64,000 bases of DNA from positions 31,949,501 to 32,013,500 of the forward strand of contig CM066735.1 in assembly GCA_033961575.1 (NCBI GenBank), written 5' to 3'. The DNA comes from Aselliscus stoliczkanus (Eukaryota; Chordata; Mammalia; Chiroptera; Hipposideridae). Below the pieces are notes generated by a model, which saw only the letters and a list, made by a program, of their open reading frames with translations, did not search any database and was not told the DNA's origin. The position numbers were made by a program, and so were the translations under genes. Positions 24,751-37,168 of the stretch are shown here, piece after piece (the first letter of the stretch is position 1; each line of letters begins with the position of its first letter).

Positions 24751-25295
24751 TCTGACAATTAAGTTTGCGAACCAATCCTAGAAAAAGTGCTACGTACCTC
24801 ACTGCTGAATATCACTATGGGCACCTTCAAAGTACTCCCCTTGGAACGCTATGCACTGATGCCAGCGCCTAGTCCACCTTTCAAAGTAATTTTGGAACTC
24901 TTTTTTTGGAATGGCCATCAGAGCTGTTGTCGTATTACCCTTTATGTGCTGAATGTCTTCATTTCAATATTTCCTTTATCTTTGGGTAAAGAAAGAAGTC
25001 ACTGGAGGCCAAATGAGGTGAGTAGAGAGGGTGTTCCAATACAGTTATTTGTTTATTGGCTAAAAATTCCTTCACAGATAGTGCTGTGTGAGCTGGTGCA
25101 TTGTCGTGATGCAAGAGCCATGAATTGTTGGCTAAAGTTCAGGTCGTCTAACTTTTTCATGCAGCCTTTTCAGCACTTTCAAATAGTAAACTTGGTTAAC
25201 TGTCCAGTTGGAACAAATTCATAATAAATAATCCCTCTGATACCCAAAAAGGTTAGCAACATCATTGCAACAAGTTCGCAAACTTAATTTTCAGT
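24751..25295 (-). mobile_element. internally deleted mariner DNA transposon
   Basis: Terminal inverted repeats of about 22 bp, sharing aattaagtttgcgaac / gttcgcaaacttaatt, bound a 545-bp element (20 of 22 positions match). Transposase coding runs on the minus strand. Full-length mariners are about 1.3 kb, so roughly the N-terminal half (DNA-binding domains and first catalytic Asp) is missing, with the 5' TIR joined close to C-terminal coding. It could have moved only with help from an intact relative. Confidence 0.9.
24930..25262 (-). pseudogene. mariner transposase C-terminal remnant
   Basis: On the minus strand one frame reads GIRGIIYYEFVPTGQ and another reads SWLLHHDNAPAHTA, then SSDFFLYPKIKEI. 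HDN supplies the second catalytic Asp and SSDFF the third; 34 residues lie between them, the D34D spacing of mariner transposases. Degeneration is clear: a frameshift lies between the GIRGI part and the HDNAPAH part, there are in-frame stops near KFTI, and the usual SPDLAPSD motif is altered to SPHLASSD. The plus-strand 145-codon frame over the same place (24787-25224) is just its antisense shadow. Confidence 0.88.
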
Positions 25296-26283
25296 ATAAT
25301 AGGAAAAAATGAGAGAGATTTTTCATGGTTTGAGGAGATAGTGTTTCTTAAATTGAGGAGTATAATTAACTCTATTCTCTGCACCAGAAGGTAACAGAAA
25401 AGTGAACTGGATACTCATCACTGGCTAATAGAATAAACCCAGAATAATTAATTTTATATGAATTTAAAGCCATTTGCTTGACATGAAAAGTATAGCTTGA
25501 ATAAAATGCTTTAACAAAAATGGGGAGGTAGAAAAAAACAAAAAAGAAAATATGCAAAATGCTAGATATGTCATTATACTTAAATACAAGATGTATCAAT
25601 AATTAAAATAATTTTAGTACTGAAATCAATGAAAATAAAAGGAAATAAATCAAGCAAGGGCAAAAACTAAATGATTTAGGAAAAAAGAAAATAGCATTAA
25701 AAAGGAAAAATCTATTTTTTTACATTAAACACCTAAAAATAATGTTATTATCTACAACTCCATAGCATTACATTAGAAAATATACCTGAGGTGGAGAAAT
25801 TCATAGGAAAAGATCAATACTGGCACAAAAGGAAGAATAACCAGAAGAGATCCATAACATTAAATAAACTGAATCAATAGTAAAATATCCCACAAAGAAA
25901 ATGCCATTCTCAAATTGTTTTGCCTGAGTCCTAACACACAAGAAACATATAATTCCAATGTTACCTACAATATTTCAAAGATATTTCTCCCTCCAAAAAA
26001 GGAATCGCTTCTCAATTCTTTGTGTGATATGAGCCTTAGTTTCATAACTAAGCATTTATGCAATTGAAAAATATTTTGTCATAAATGTACATGCAGAATT
26101 CCCAAATAAAATGTTAACAAACAGTTCTGAAATAATAACATATATGATGCAATGAGTTTATTTTGTGTTTATCTCAGGAATCTAAGATAAATTTCACATT
26201 AATTCTATTCTATTTAATGGAACCATGGTTAACAAGACACCTGCATTTTAGATACCCTGCAATATCTACCTTTGAAAGGTATT
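25296..26283. other. unique AT-rich DNA
   Basis: Nothing recognised. Confidence 0.5.
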
Positions 26284-26360
26284 GGGTTGTCGAGAAGGTC
26301 ATGATGCATTTTTGCAATGAAAAACATAGATAAAATACGTCATGGCTTTTCCGACAACCT
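26284..26360. mobile_element. mini-mariner-like MITE (copy 2)
   Basis: Left arm ggttgtcgagaaggtcatga, core catttttgcaatgaaaaaca, right arm gtcatggcttttccgacaac ending aacc. The arms are near-perfect inverted repeats, so the whole element folds into one hairpin. Flanking tattgg and cctaata are compatible with a TA target. It is better preserved than the copy at 21676-21745. Confidence 0.85.
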
Positions 26361-26424
26361 AATAGTTTGAATAGCTAAAACAGAATGGTATTTTTACAGG
26401 CCTTGATAGACAGGCCTGTAAAGT

Positions 26425-26640
26425 TTTTTTGGGGTGACAATTGTTAGTAAAGTTACATAGGTTTCAGGTATATAATTCTGTGATACATCATCTATATGTC
26501 ACATTGTGTGTTCACCACCCAGAGTCAGTTCTCCTTCCATCACCATATATGTGATCCCTTTACCCTCATCTACCTCACCCCTCAACCCTTACCCTCTGGT
26601 AACCAATAAACTATTGTCTGTGTCTGTGAGTTTTGAGAAA
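26425..26640 (-). mobile_element. L1 3' end, antisense
   Basis: ggggtgacaattgttagtaa, aggtttcaggtatataattc, gtgttcaccacccagagtca and accctctggtaacc form the reverse complement of an L1M 3'UTR, cut off at the 5' side. Confidence 0.85.
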
Positions 26641-26650
26641 TTAATCTTTG

Positions 26651-29589
26651 CATAATATGTGTGCTTAGAGGAAGGAAAAAGTGTTGCTGTGTGTAGATTC
26701 TCCCTAATTAAGATCTGCCTCCCTTCAGATTTTTATACATAAAATTAGAACCGCATATGGAATAAAGACACGCTACTCCTGATCTACACCTTATGTACTG
26801 CCAACAGGTAAACCTAGAAACATCTTTTCAGAACCAACCCTTTTCATAATTAAGAGACCTTTTGCATAGGAATTTAGTTTCTGATATATGGGGTAGCATC
26901 ACAGTTAATGGAAAAATAGAGTTCACCAAATCAAACAATATCTGGATAATCAATTATTTATTTGGGGAAAAAAAGGTAATCCTTATCTTATAGTTCTAAG
27001 CAAAATTAATGATGGATTAGATAAACATATGAACAAATGAACATTTTAAACTAGAAGAACATGTTGGTGGATTTTGTTTCTTTAGCTGACTGCTAGATGA
27101 GGATATTTTTGAGATATAAGAACCATTAAAGAAAATACAACTGGGACATGGTTTGCATTTTACCAGATAATTGCACCAGATTAAATTGTCCAAACATATT
27201 CAGGCAAAAAATAAAAAATAAACTGTAGGGGATATCCACTACAAGTATTGTGTCCTAAGGTTTAATGTTTTTAGGATATTAAGGATCAGACAGTAATAGA
27301 AGATTGTTGAATTTTAATAGAAAGATAAAAGGATTTATCCATAAATTTCATAGAAATGTATTACCATTGCAAATGGAAAACCTGTTTAATTTTAACAATA
27401 TTCAAACAATTTAAATTGAAGTGAACATGATACGAATTTTGGACTTTCAAATTAACAAACGATAATTACAAAATAATAATATTGGCTTTGAAAGTTTTGG
27501 TGAAATGAGGACCTACAGCAAGAGGTAACTATAAAAATATATAACTTTTGAAAACCAACATGCATAAAAGCTTTGGAGAAATCTCAGTCTTTCACCTAGT
27601 ATTACCATTTCTGAGCATGCACTTAATAATCATAAAATCACAAAATTATTGAACACAGGTTCTCACTGAAGAAAAGAAAATACAACATAATAAATTGGAG
27701 AAAATCTAAATGTTCAGTAATATGGAATAGGTAAATAAAGCATGCGTAGCTTTTAATAAAGCCATTACATTGTTATAAGAATATTGCTATGTAAAAAAAA
27801 AAAAAGAGTAAGACCCCAATTATGTTACTGCTTTCATATCAATATTTGTCTCTCCAGTAAAAAGTAATTTTCCAGAATACATATCAATCAAGATAGACTT
27901 TCTCCTCTAATAGAATATTTTTTTCTTCTTTATGTATTTAAACTTTGTCCAAATGTTCTGACTATATATAATTTCATTTGGAACAAAGGAATAAAAATTA
28001 TTAACAAGCTGAAATTATTTTTAATGACTTAATAAACTGAACAGTAACAAGTGAAAATTATTTCCAATGACTTAAGAAACTCAAAAGTGACCTTCTAATA
28101 TGCTTTCAGGGTAGATATGTATTTGTGATCAGATGAAGAAGAATTTACTACAGATATCCCTGGTTTTTAAAGTAAAAATCATAACTAGATGTACTTTAAT
28201 CATTTTATCCTATATACTAGCATGTTTAATTTAAATTATTCATCACACTCTTTGAAGAACAGTGTACATACAGCTATAGTATATGAAGTTGTTTTCTCAA
28301 TACACTGATTGTTTCCTGTCTTATATTTATGAATTCTCTACCTTTGTATTAATAATTTAGATACAGTTATTGATTTGATTAGTTAATAAAGCAATATCTG
28401 AAGGAGGATTTTAATAATTAAAAATTATTTTATAGTTATTTAGGATAATATTTTGCTACATTTTACAATTTGCTACTTTGCAATTGTATAAGATATGATA
28501 TAAAATATGACACCCAAGTTTTTTTTTTAATTAAAGAACAATTCCCAAATAATTTATATAAATTGATTAATGCTACATGACTAAGTAGATGTAAAATAGA
28601 CTTAAGGTAGGTGTATGATTCTTAGCCACAGAAACATGCTAAAATGAAATAGTAGTAATTATGCAAAAATTATATTATTTGTGGTTACAAATTGTAAATG
28701 ACAATATAAATGGAACCATTGGGTAAATATAAGAAGTCCTGTGGTAGATGGGAGATGGCTATTGAAAGTTTTAAAAGGAAAGAAATTCTAAAGATCTATT
28801 TCAACACTCACCTTCACTTTCTTTGCTTGATGTGATGAAACAAGCATCATCCACAATCAGGAATGAAAATGATTCAGATACTATTAATATAAGCATTTTA
28901 CAGACCTATAATGGCTACTCAGGAAGATTAAGTGATTTGTTCAATATTTATGTACCTAACAGACACAATGTATAATTTTAAAAGATAATTTTTAAATGTT
29001 TAAAGTTATTAGTTTTTAATATGAGTTAAAGTTATATCTCAACTAATTAATGACCAAATTGGCTATTTTCTCTTATCTCTCCACGTATCGTATCACTTGC
29101 ATACTATCCCATGTCCCTGACTGTTATTTTTGTTATTTTCCCATTGAATTTGCTACATTCAAGTATTTTTCTTAGTTTGATTGTGTTCCTGTTTGTTTTT
29201 TTTCTCCATTTTAAGACTCCTAACTTCGTTACCTTCAAATATCCCAAGCCACAAAAGACATCATATCATGTGCATGAAGTAGGAAGTCTACCTCCCACCT
29301 ACTTTTTCTAAATTTAATCAGTGTACTCATTTTCTAAGCTTCTATTTCTGGCTTTTGAGGGAGCCTGACCCAATTTCAAACTACTCGCTGCATGCACTCC
29401 TGAAGTTATACACATTTTCAAAGTTTAAGTTGCTGTGCTAAAAAAACACAGCTGATTCTCAGAACCAAGGAGAAAACCTAATTCAGTTAGGTACAATATG
29501 TTGAACAAATTCCATCTTTCAGGCTAGCTGTGTCCTGCTGTGTAAATGTCTAGAGGGCCAAAAGAGACCAGAGTATCATCTGGGAATTA
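26651..29589. other. unique AT-rich DNA
   Basis: No gene or clear repeat. A weak MIR-like stretch may lie near 28890-28960 (cattttacagacctataatg, gattaagtgatttgttcaat). I am not confident enough to call it. Confidence 0.45.
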
Positions 29590-29895
29590 CTAAGAGGTAG
29601 CTGAGGAACCCACAGATGTAAAAAAAAAACACTTATAATCTGGAGAAACAAAAGGTAGAGTGTCCAGGGGAATCCTACACCAGACAAGTGTTGAAGAGGT
29701 TTGTAGCTGCTCCCAAAACACACCTTCCTGAGAGTGTGGGAGTCTATCGTGTAGAAAGAGATTTACAGCAGCCTCTCGGAATCTCCAGTATATTGTAGAT
29801 GATAAGCGTGGGTTCAGAGGCCAGTGCTGCTCAGGGCACCGACTGAAGAGATCCACAGCATAAATAGCACAGGGAATGCCATGGGGATCCTGCAC
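29590..29895 (-). other. unrecognised minus-strand open frame
   Basis: An open frame of about 100 codons with non-repetitive, coding-like composition. It contains VQDPHGIPCAIYAVDLFSRC near its start and RLSSTIYWRFREAAVNLFLH in the middle, and ends in a stop at 29590. Just upstream on the same strand is acattctctttgtag, which resembles a splice acceptor and would place an exon start at 29894. No ATG suits the beginning. I do not recognise the product and see no partner exon, so this may be an exon, a decayed pseudogene or chance. Several CpG dinucleotides remain, unlike the surroundings. Confidence 0.25.
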
Positions 29896-32147
29896 TACAA
29901 AGAGAATGTGTTTAACTTTATTTAACCTTGAACAGACTTATTTCTCAAGGCTACTTTATTTAACCTTCAACAAACTTATTGGCATAATTTTTAAACATCT
30001 ATTGAAGTGGGATTTTGCCATTTCAAACGTGCTGACCTAGAATTTTAATGTTGAACTCAATAAAGTAGGATTTGCTTTTATTGAAGTATATCTAGGTGTA
30101 AATGTTTTTAGTGTTGCTGGTAAAGGATGTTGAGAGAAATTGAGAGAGAACGAGAGAGAGAGACAGAGAGAGACCAAATACATTGCCTAGTGATTTTCTC
30201 AGAAAGCCTGTATGTATACACATTGAATAGACTTTGAATCAGATCCATGACTTTTGGATGATCCTAATAGTTATTTCATTCTCAAGGCTCCAGCTACCTG
30301 CCCAGGTAGCCAAACCCCATAGCTGCCGATTGAGATCATTACCATTTAAAATATTTATCTGTAATGATACCAAAAATAATGATTTTATTTCAGATTTTAT
30401 TATCCCTAAAGGGATTAATTGAGAATCACCAAAGTCACATTATACAAGAATGTTCAGTTTTAGTTTTGTAATACAATGAATTTAAATGTGGAGCTATATT
30501 TTCTGATTTTGTCTGAGTGTGTGTGCGTATGTGCATGAGCATTGAGAATGAGGGGTGTAATGGGAGTCTGACAAGCCCAGTCTGTTCCCAGCATGTGCTT
30601 ATTGGAACCCTTAGTCATATGTGGTGTGCTGGCAAGTGTCCCTGAGCTGCTCCTCAACACCTATATTCCTGGTTCTGTATTATTGGATGAGCTTCATATA
30701 TATACAACAGCTTGGCTATAGATGGCTCGCACTCTTCTATCAGGGATTTTACACCATTGAAGGAGACTTATCAGTCTTTCTGTTTGCAGCATTTAAACTT
30801 TAATAATAGTCTTGTTCATTCTTTATGGTCTGTTTTTCTCACTTCTAGAAATTATTTCTGTATGGTGAATGCAGTTGCTCTCTAGTACATAACAGCCCCC
30901 AAAACAGTCAGTCTCTCTCTCTTTCTCTCCTCCCTCATCCACCAAACTCCATCCTTCTCCTCCCTCTCTCCCTCTATTTTTTTTTTAAACCTGTGTTTCA
31001 TGTTTTTCTCTAGTGGTAGTTTGGGGTGGGGGGAACTATTATTGCTAAATTTCTTCAGCCATGGAAACTTTGCCTGGCAGATTATACTTGAAAATGCCTT
31101 CACCATAGGGAAGAAGTGATTGGCATTAACAAAATATTGTAATGTGGGCAGCACCATCATAGCCAAGTGGCATCAGTGCTGGTGTGAGTCATTCAAAGCA
31201 TAATTTTCCCTGAAGGATCCTACACATTCACTGCCAGTAGATTACCTCTATTTCGCCACTTCTTCGGTGATACGCCACTTAGGAAACCTGACTTACGAGA
31301 ACACACAAAGTCTGTCACACATTGCTATCTAGTTGAATGGATTGCACTTTTATTAGAATCTCTTTATGAGATCAATTCTAGCCACCTTGCTTAGTCTAAA
31401 TAAATTGTGCTTATTCTTCTTGAGAGATACTAGTAAACACTTTGTTCTTGACACTAATACATTAATAATGTTCTTTGTTGGTAGCCTATTTATTTTAAAA
31501 AAATGAAATACTCCTGGTATCAGCAGCGTAGGTTTTTACTAGTGTTTTTGGAAAGTCACATTCTCAAATTTGGTGCCATTTCTGAAGATGTGTCCTACTT
31601 AGTACCAGAAACCTCCTGGGTGCTAATTACACATACAACATCTCCCTTCTGATCTTTCTTTACAAAGAAAAAATATAGTTTTACTGTGTTCCCAAGGCAC
31701 AATAAGTATATTACCCAGTTCAGAACAACAATTGCATTTCAGTTTGTTCTAAGAGGCATGAATTTTGTTTTAAACAGCTCGTATTACTAGTATATATGTC
31801 TAAGCATATAAAATTGTGATAGCACTAAAAATAGTCACTATCATATGTTGTACGTATTATTTGTCAAATATTAGATGAATTCTCCCAGACCAGTTTTTCT
31901 TTTTTTGTAATCATTGACTAAAAAAGGGTAAATATATTTGTGAAATTTTAAGCTCAAATTGACTTAATAGAAAGTAATTGCCCCCACAGAGTAGATGCAG
32001 TCAAGATGTAAATCTCTGTTAGAAGTAATACAGGTGGTTATTTTTCATATCTGTATACAACTCTGGCCATCTATATGTATGTGTGTATCTATATATAATA
32101 TACATATACACGTATAGTATATATTTATATAGTGTGTGTATACATAC
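29896..32147. other. unique DNA
   Basis: No gene recognised. Contains a GA-rich tract at about 30135-30173 and a CT-rich tract at 30899-30978. Confidence 0.5.
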
Positions 32148-32149
32148 AG

Positions 32150-32203
<54 letters not shown>
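32148..32203. repeat. compound (TA)n(CA)n microsatellite
   Basis: A pure TA run passes directly into a pure CA run. Open frames encoding YIYIYI or VCVCVC here are translation artefacts. Confidence 0.97.
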
Positions 32204-32205
<2 letters not shown>

Positions 32206-32283
32206 TTATTAATACAATAAAAAGAGGCCACAATAGAGTAGGGAGGAAATAATGTACTTATGTATTTCATACTTGCTTAATTT

Positions 32284-32433
32284 AAAATAAATTATTGTGG
32301 GCCAGCCAAGTGGCGTGGTGATTAAGAGCTGGTTTGGGATGCCAGCGGCCTGGGTTCAGATCCCACATATGAGGGCCAGTGACACTGCCCTTTAAAAAAT
32401 AAAAATAAAATAAATAAAATAAAATAAATTATT
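32284..32433 (+). mobile_element. short tRNA-derived SINE (copy 4)
   Basis: gggccagccaagtggcgtgg, aagagctggtttgggatgcc, ggttcagatccc and gagggccagtgacactgccc, then an (AAAAT)n tail. TSD aaaataaattatt at 32284-32296 and 32421-32433. Confidence 0.95.
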
Positions 32434-33499
32434 AATTTTTTTGCTCATGGATTATCTTTGCTGATAGTCCTGTGCTGTCTTCTTGTAAAATGTCTGAATT
32501 ATTCCATTTTCAATTTAAATAGATGACCATTCATTTCACATATATTATACTTCATATTAATATAGAGTATTTGCAGGGGATTTAAATCTACCTCTATTGT
32601 ATATTCACTTAAAATATTTTATTGAATACTGTATAATATTGGTATATATAGTTTTAAGAAAGATGTAGATTTTTTTCTCCTCCAAGAATTCACAAGCCAT
32701 GCAATCCGTGCATATATACTACGGTAAGAGGTAAAGACAAACAAATGCCATTTAAAAAAAGAGAAATTGAGTTCTGTGGCAGCTCAGAAGAAATCAAGAT
32801 GGATTAAATGAAAGAGTTAGTAGTTGACATAGACCGTAGGTTACATATTAAGATAGAAGCACGAGGAATGTAGGCAGAGCAAGGAGCCTTTTCAAAGCCA
32901 TAGCACTAAGATTTCACAAGGCTTTCGGTGAATTAAGGAACATGCCAAATTCTGAGTGGACTGTTCGCGCTTGACCCTTCCAGACTTTTTCTCCCAGATG
33001 TTAGCTACTATCTATTTGGCATTACATTGGCTATGAAGTCGCCAAAGGATGTAATGAAAGGAATCACGTTCAATTAAAATAAATCTATCAAATGTCTTCC
33101 ATACATAGGTTCTGTGCTAGTTGCTACAGTAAACATATATATTCCATATATATTCCAACACAACTACATCACGAAGCCAGCATTGTGAATGCTAGTATCA
33201 GAAAACATGTCGGATAAAAGAATTGTTATTCCTGGTAGAACAATAAATAGTTATATTTATAGACTGTAGGTCGAAGAGAATATATTTTGTCATACTATTA
33301 TTCCCAAGATATATGTAGAAGGAGAATATAGATCAGGCAAAATGGATGATGCAGATCATTCCTCCTTGGTAAAATGAGCTAAAGCCTAACATATACAACA
33401 CACCCTTGAATGACTGTGGTTAGCATGCCTGGCAGACAGCTCCTACACCACTTTCCCTGCATATGAAGAGATCACTTGAAAGGCTTTATGTTTGGAGCT
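32434..33499. other. unique AT-rich DNA
   Basis: Nothing recognised. Confidence 0.5.
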
Positions 33500-34060
33500 C
33501 TGAACCATAAAAGGAAAGATAGTCATTTTAGCTGTGACACTTCAAAAACGTTTCCTGAGTCTAGTCAAAGTACCTATGATAGGAAATTCAAATTCAACTT
33601 TTCAATTTTCGCTCAAGTTTTACCTCAGCTACAGTGAGGACGATTCCTGTGAGGCTCAATATATATATGGTTATTTCTTGGGCAGGTTTGAGTCCAAGGC
33701 ATGCTGGGACCTCAGTAATGAAAGGAGTGAAAGCCTAGGTTCACCCCAGTCACATGAGAGTTTGAAGCGGGAGCAGCAGAAGTTCTCAGCTGGCTCATGT
33801 GGAGCCTCTGAAGGGCTGTGACCACAAGCATCCCCCTCCTCTCCAGCTGTGCTGCTCATTTTGTAGAGACTTCTGCTTCCACCCCTGTGAATGCAGCTCA
33901 GCTCCCTGATCTGAACCTGGGAACAGTAGTTTGGGAGCTGAGTCCCCTAGTGAGCCCAGTGCAGTTCCTGCTGAAGTCTGAGTGGAGGACCTGCCATCTA
34001 CATGGGTGAACAGTGAAACTGAAGAGCAGAGAACCTAAATTCTTAAAACTTTAAAATATA
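33500..34060. other. unassigned GC-richer block
   Basis: GC content is clearly higher than in the flanks, above all at 33690-34000, and there is no named repeat. Overlapping open frames occur on both strands (33534-33821 plus, 33671-33859 minus, 33818-34009 plus), which is what GC-rich unique DNA gives by chance. I recognise no product. An old LTR-type repeat or a noncoding exon is possible. Confidence 0.3.
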
Positions 34061-34424
34061 GCCTTTTGTAGGATATTGTTTACCCAATTTTAGGGTCAGG
34101 ACAAGAAATCAATGCATCTGATTGACTTGCTTTACCCTTGAAATCTGCCCAGATGTGGCCTCCAGATGAGTTAGTGCTTTATATTTGGTTAGCGTAGCAG
34201 AGGTATAAGAATCTGCCTATGAACACATAGAATTGGAAAAATCAAGAACTGCCCCAAAGAAATGTTGCTTTAGTGTGTATGTGACTTCAGTTCATTGTTG
34301 TTGACACAATAATGGGCACGGTACTCTTTTCTCTAATATACTTGCAAGTCTTTTCCACCAAAATATAAACTGAATGTGGTAAGGTACTTTTTCCGCTTTT
34401 GCCTCTGCAACTCCGAACTCTAGA

Positions 34425-34625
34425 AGCATCTTTAGACCAGTGCAATCAGCATCACCTGGGAAATTACTAGGAACTTATTAGGATTAGAAATGCACATTTT
34501 CAGCCCCACCACACACTCTATCAGAAATTCTGGGAGTAGGGATAAAACAGTCTATGTTTTAATAAGCCCATCAGTTTATTTTGATGCAAGATATTTCTGT
34601 CACGTAGAGATGCATAGTGAAGCTT
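34425..34625. mobile_element. MER5A-like hAT transposon remnant
   Basis: cagcatcacctgggaaatta, cttattaggattagaaatgc, cagccccaccacacactcta, tcagaaattctgggagtagg and ttttaataagcccatcag follow the MER5A consensus order. This is a nonautonomous hAT-Charlie element common to placental mammals. Confidence 0.85.
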
Positions 34626-36627
34626 CGTAAAGGCATAAAAGAAGGTTAATTAAGAGTAGTACTGGTGACTTGGGAGGGTAAAGCTCACATTTTTGTATTT
34701 TTGTGTGTGTGCAAAATACTGAGAAAGGTATTTCTCTTATGACAACATTTTTATAAAGCATGTAAGGAGTAATGGGCCTGATTTATTAACAAACAGTTTG
34801 CACTACAGGAAAAAATACTGGTTAAAATTTCGGAGCCATCAGGAGCTAACTCTAATCTGTATTATCAATAAAGATCTGCTATTTCAGACAAGAATACTGT
34901 TGCTTTATAACTGGAGGGGGCCATTAGGCTCTTGTTTCGTTTTTCGTATATTTTTGGTTATTGTGAACTCAGCTGCAATTTATTTTGATTTTGTGAATGA
35001 GCGTTTTCAACTTAAAAAAAATTATACTGTATTTCTCAAATAATGGATGATGAAGTTTATAAAGATATGTAAGAAGCATGTTAAAGAGCCAGTGATACTG
35101 CTGCTGAGAGCAGAAGGAAGTGTGGTATAATTTGTTGATCAACAGCAACCTAGGCCACTCTTTCGAAGCTACTCAGTTATCATCTGTGTTTTTGACAGTT
35201 CTGTCAATGACTTATTGATCATCTTCAGTTTTGGGTATCTTCTTTACTAATGAAATTACAATTGGAAAATTAATTTGCTATATCTGAAATTCCCAGCCCC
35301 TCTCTGCCTTCACTACTCCCCTTCCCATTTAATCAATTCTATCACACATAATTTGATAACATCAATTTTTAGGAATAAAATTCTTAAGTTATGCTAAAAT
35401 AACATGATATTCTAAATAGAATGGACATCCTAGAAATATGATTGATAGAAATCTTGAAATGGATTATAGCTAATGGTGAAGCCATACATCTTTTATAACT
35501 TTTCCTAATAGAGTCAGAGAATCCAATTTGTTGAAACAATTTAAGTATTCCTTAATTATTCTGCTCAGTGAACAGAGCTGAGCAAATAGTACCGAACATA
35601 ATCTGTTGGTTAAGTTGGATTTAGACAATTGAAAATAGATTATATTTGTATTCGAAATCAAATCACATATTTATTCTGAGCATCACTATGTACAAATTGC
35701 CATGGTAAAGGGCTGTTGGGAAATATAATGAGTATCAGAAACCTCTTCTGACCCCAAGAATCTGTACAAGACACGAACTCAAATATATTGAGAATTTAAC
35801 ATTCTGTGCTTGGCTAATATAGGACAATTCTAGGTTTGCTTAGGGAGGGGAGTTTTATTTATCTGTAAGTTCAGTGCATTCCCAGTGGTTAGAATGCCAG
35901 TAAGGAATACAAAATAACTTGAGTTGAGCAATATGAAATTGTCTTTTTGTAGGTGAAAAATCATACAATAAAAGCAGTTTTATATATCTCCACCTAATAT
36001 GGTTTCAGAAGGTCACTTTACATTTTGTGAAATTTTGTGCTTTATTTTACACTAATTTTGCTTGTAATTCTCTCATTGAATAACTTTGGGAGCCTACATA
36101 ATTTTTATTTATTTGCATATCCCACCCTGTAAAATCCTTTGGAAACTTCTGAGGGAAAATTTGAAGGAGCATTTTTAGTGCCTTGTATTGCATATTAGTG
36201 TTGGGTGGCTTTAAATGTTGTTTCAGCTTTGAAAAATATATAGTTATCTAAGGGAATAGTTTATTAAATATGAGGGGCACAACACATAGGAAACCTGTAC
36301 ACTGCTTAATGTTTAAATTTTCCTATATGTTATACAATTGATGTAAACAATTTAGAAATGGCCTTATTATCATTCTTACAGTAAAGTAATTATTTAATTA
36401 TATTACATTTGACCTTGAATTTCACAAATCATCAGTTTTACTTTAGTGCCTCTTCTGTCACATCTTGTGTGTTGCATATATAAATATATACAATTTAATT
36501 TGTAGAAATACCAGCAACCTATTTCATTATTCAACTGGATAAAAACTTAAATACATCATAGAATTTGGGACTTTTATTTTTGAGAATTTGTGACTTTGTA
36601 GATGATTTCAGCTCTTTATTTTGTAAA

Positions 36628-36629
<2 letters not shown>
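34626..36629. other. unique AT-rich DNA
   Basis: Nothing recognised. Confidence 0.5.
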
Positions 36630-36685
<56 letters not shown>

Positions 36686-36687
36686 TT
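36630..36687. repeat. (TA)n microsatellite
   Basis: Long alternating TA run with one TACATA interruption. Confidence 0.97.
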
Positions 36688-37070
36688 AAACCAAAAAGTA
36701 AATAACCGTCCCAGATATTGAGGTTAGAACTGAAACTTCCTTATATCTAGTCCAAAGGTAGTTCTGATAATTCAGATATTTAGAAGTAGACCATATACTT
36801 TCTAAAAATGATTATGTTATTTCTTAAAATCCACTATGAAATTTAATGATTACAATTTTAATAATATGTTTAGAGTCTTTCCGTTATTCAATGTCACACA
36901 ATGCTTCCATACATTATATACCTCTTTCCTTTAAAAATCTTTAAGTTTTCCCTAAAATAAATTCCAAATTGTTTAGCTTTACATTCAAGGTCCTTCAAAG
37001 TCCAGGACCCACATATGTTGCAACATGATCACATAGAACTTTCATTCCTTTCAAATATGTTTATTATTAA

Positions 37071-37129
37071 ACATAGCAAATAAACTACAATGAAGTACCA
37101 CTTCACACCCATTAGGATGATTTCAATCA

Positions 37130-37168
<39 letters not shown>

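Noticed and set aside
24787..25224. 145-codon plus-strand ORF, the longest in the window
   Set aside because: It is the antisense shadow of the mariner transposase remnant; the real coding signature (HDN...SSD) is on the minus strand.
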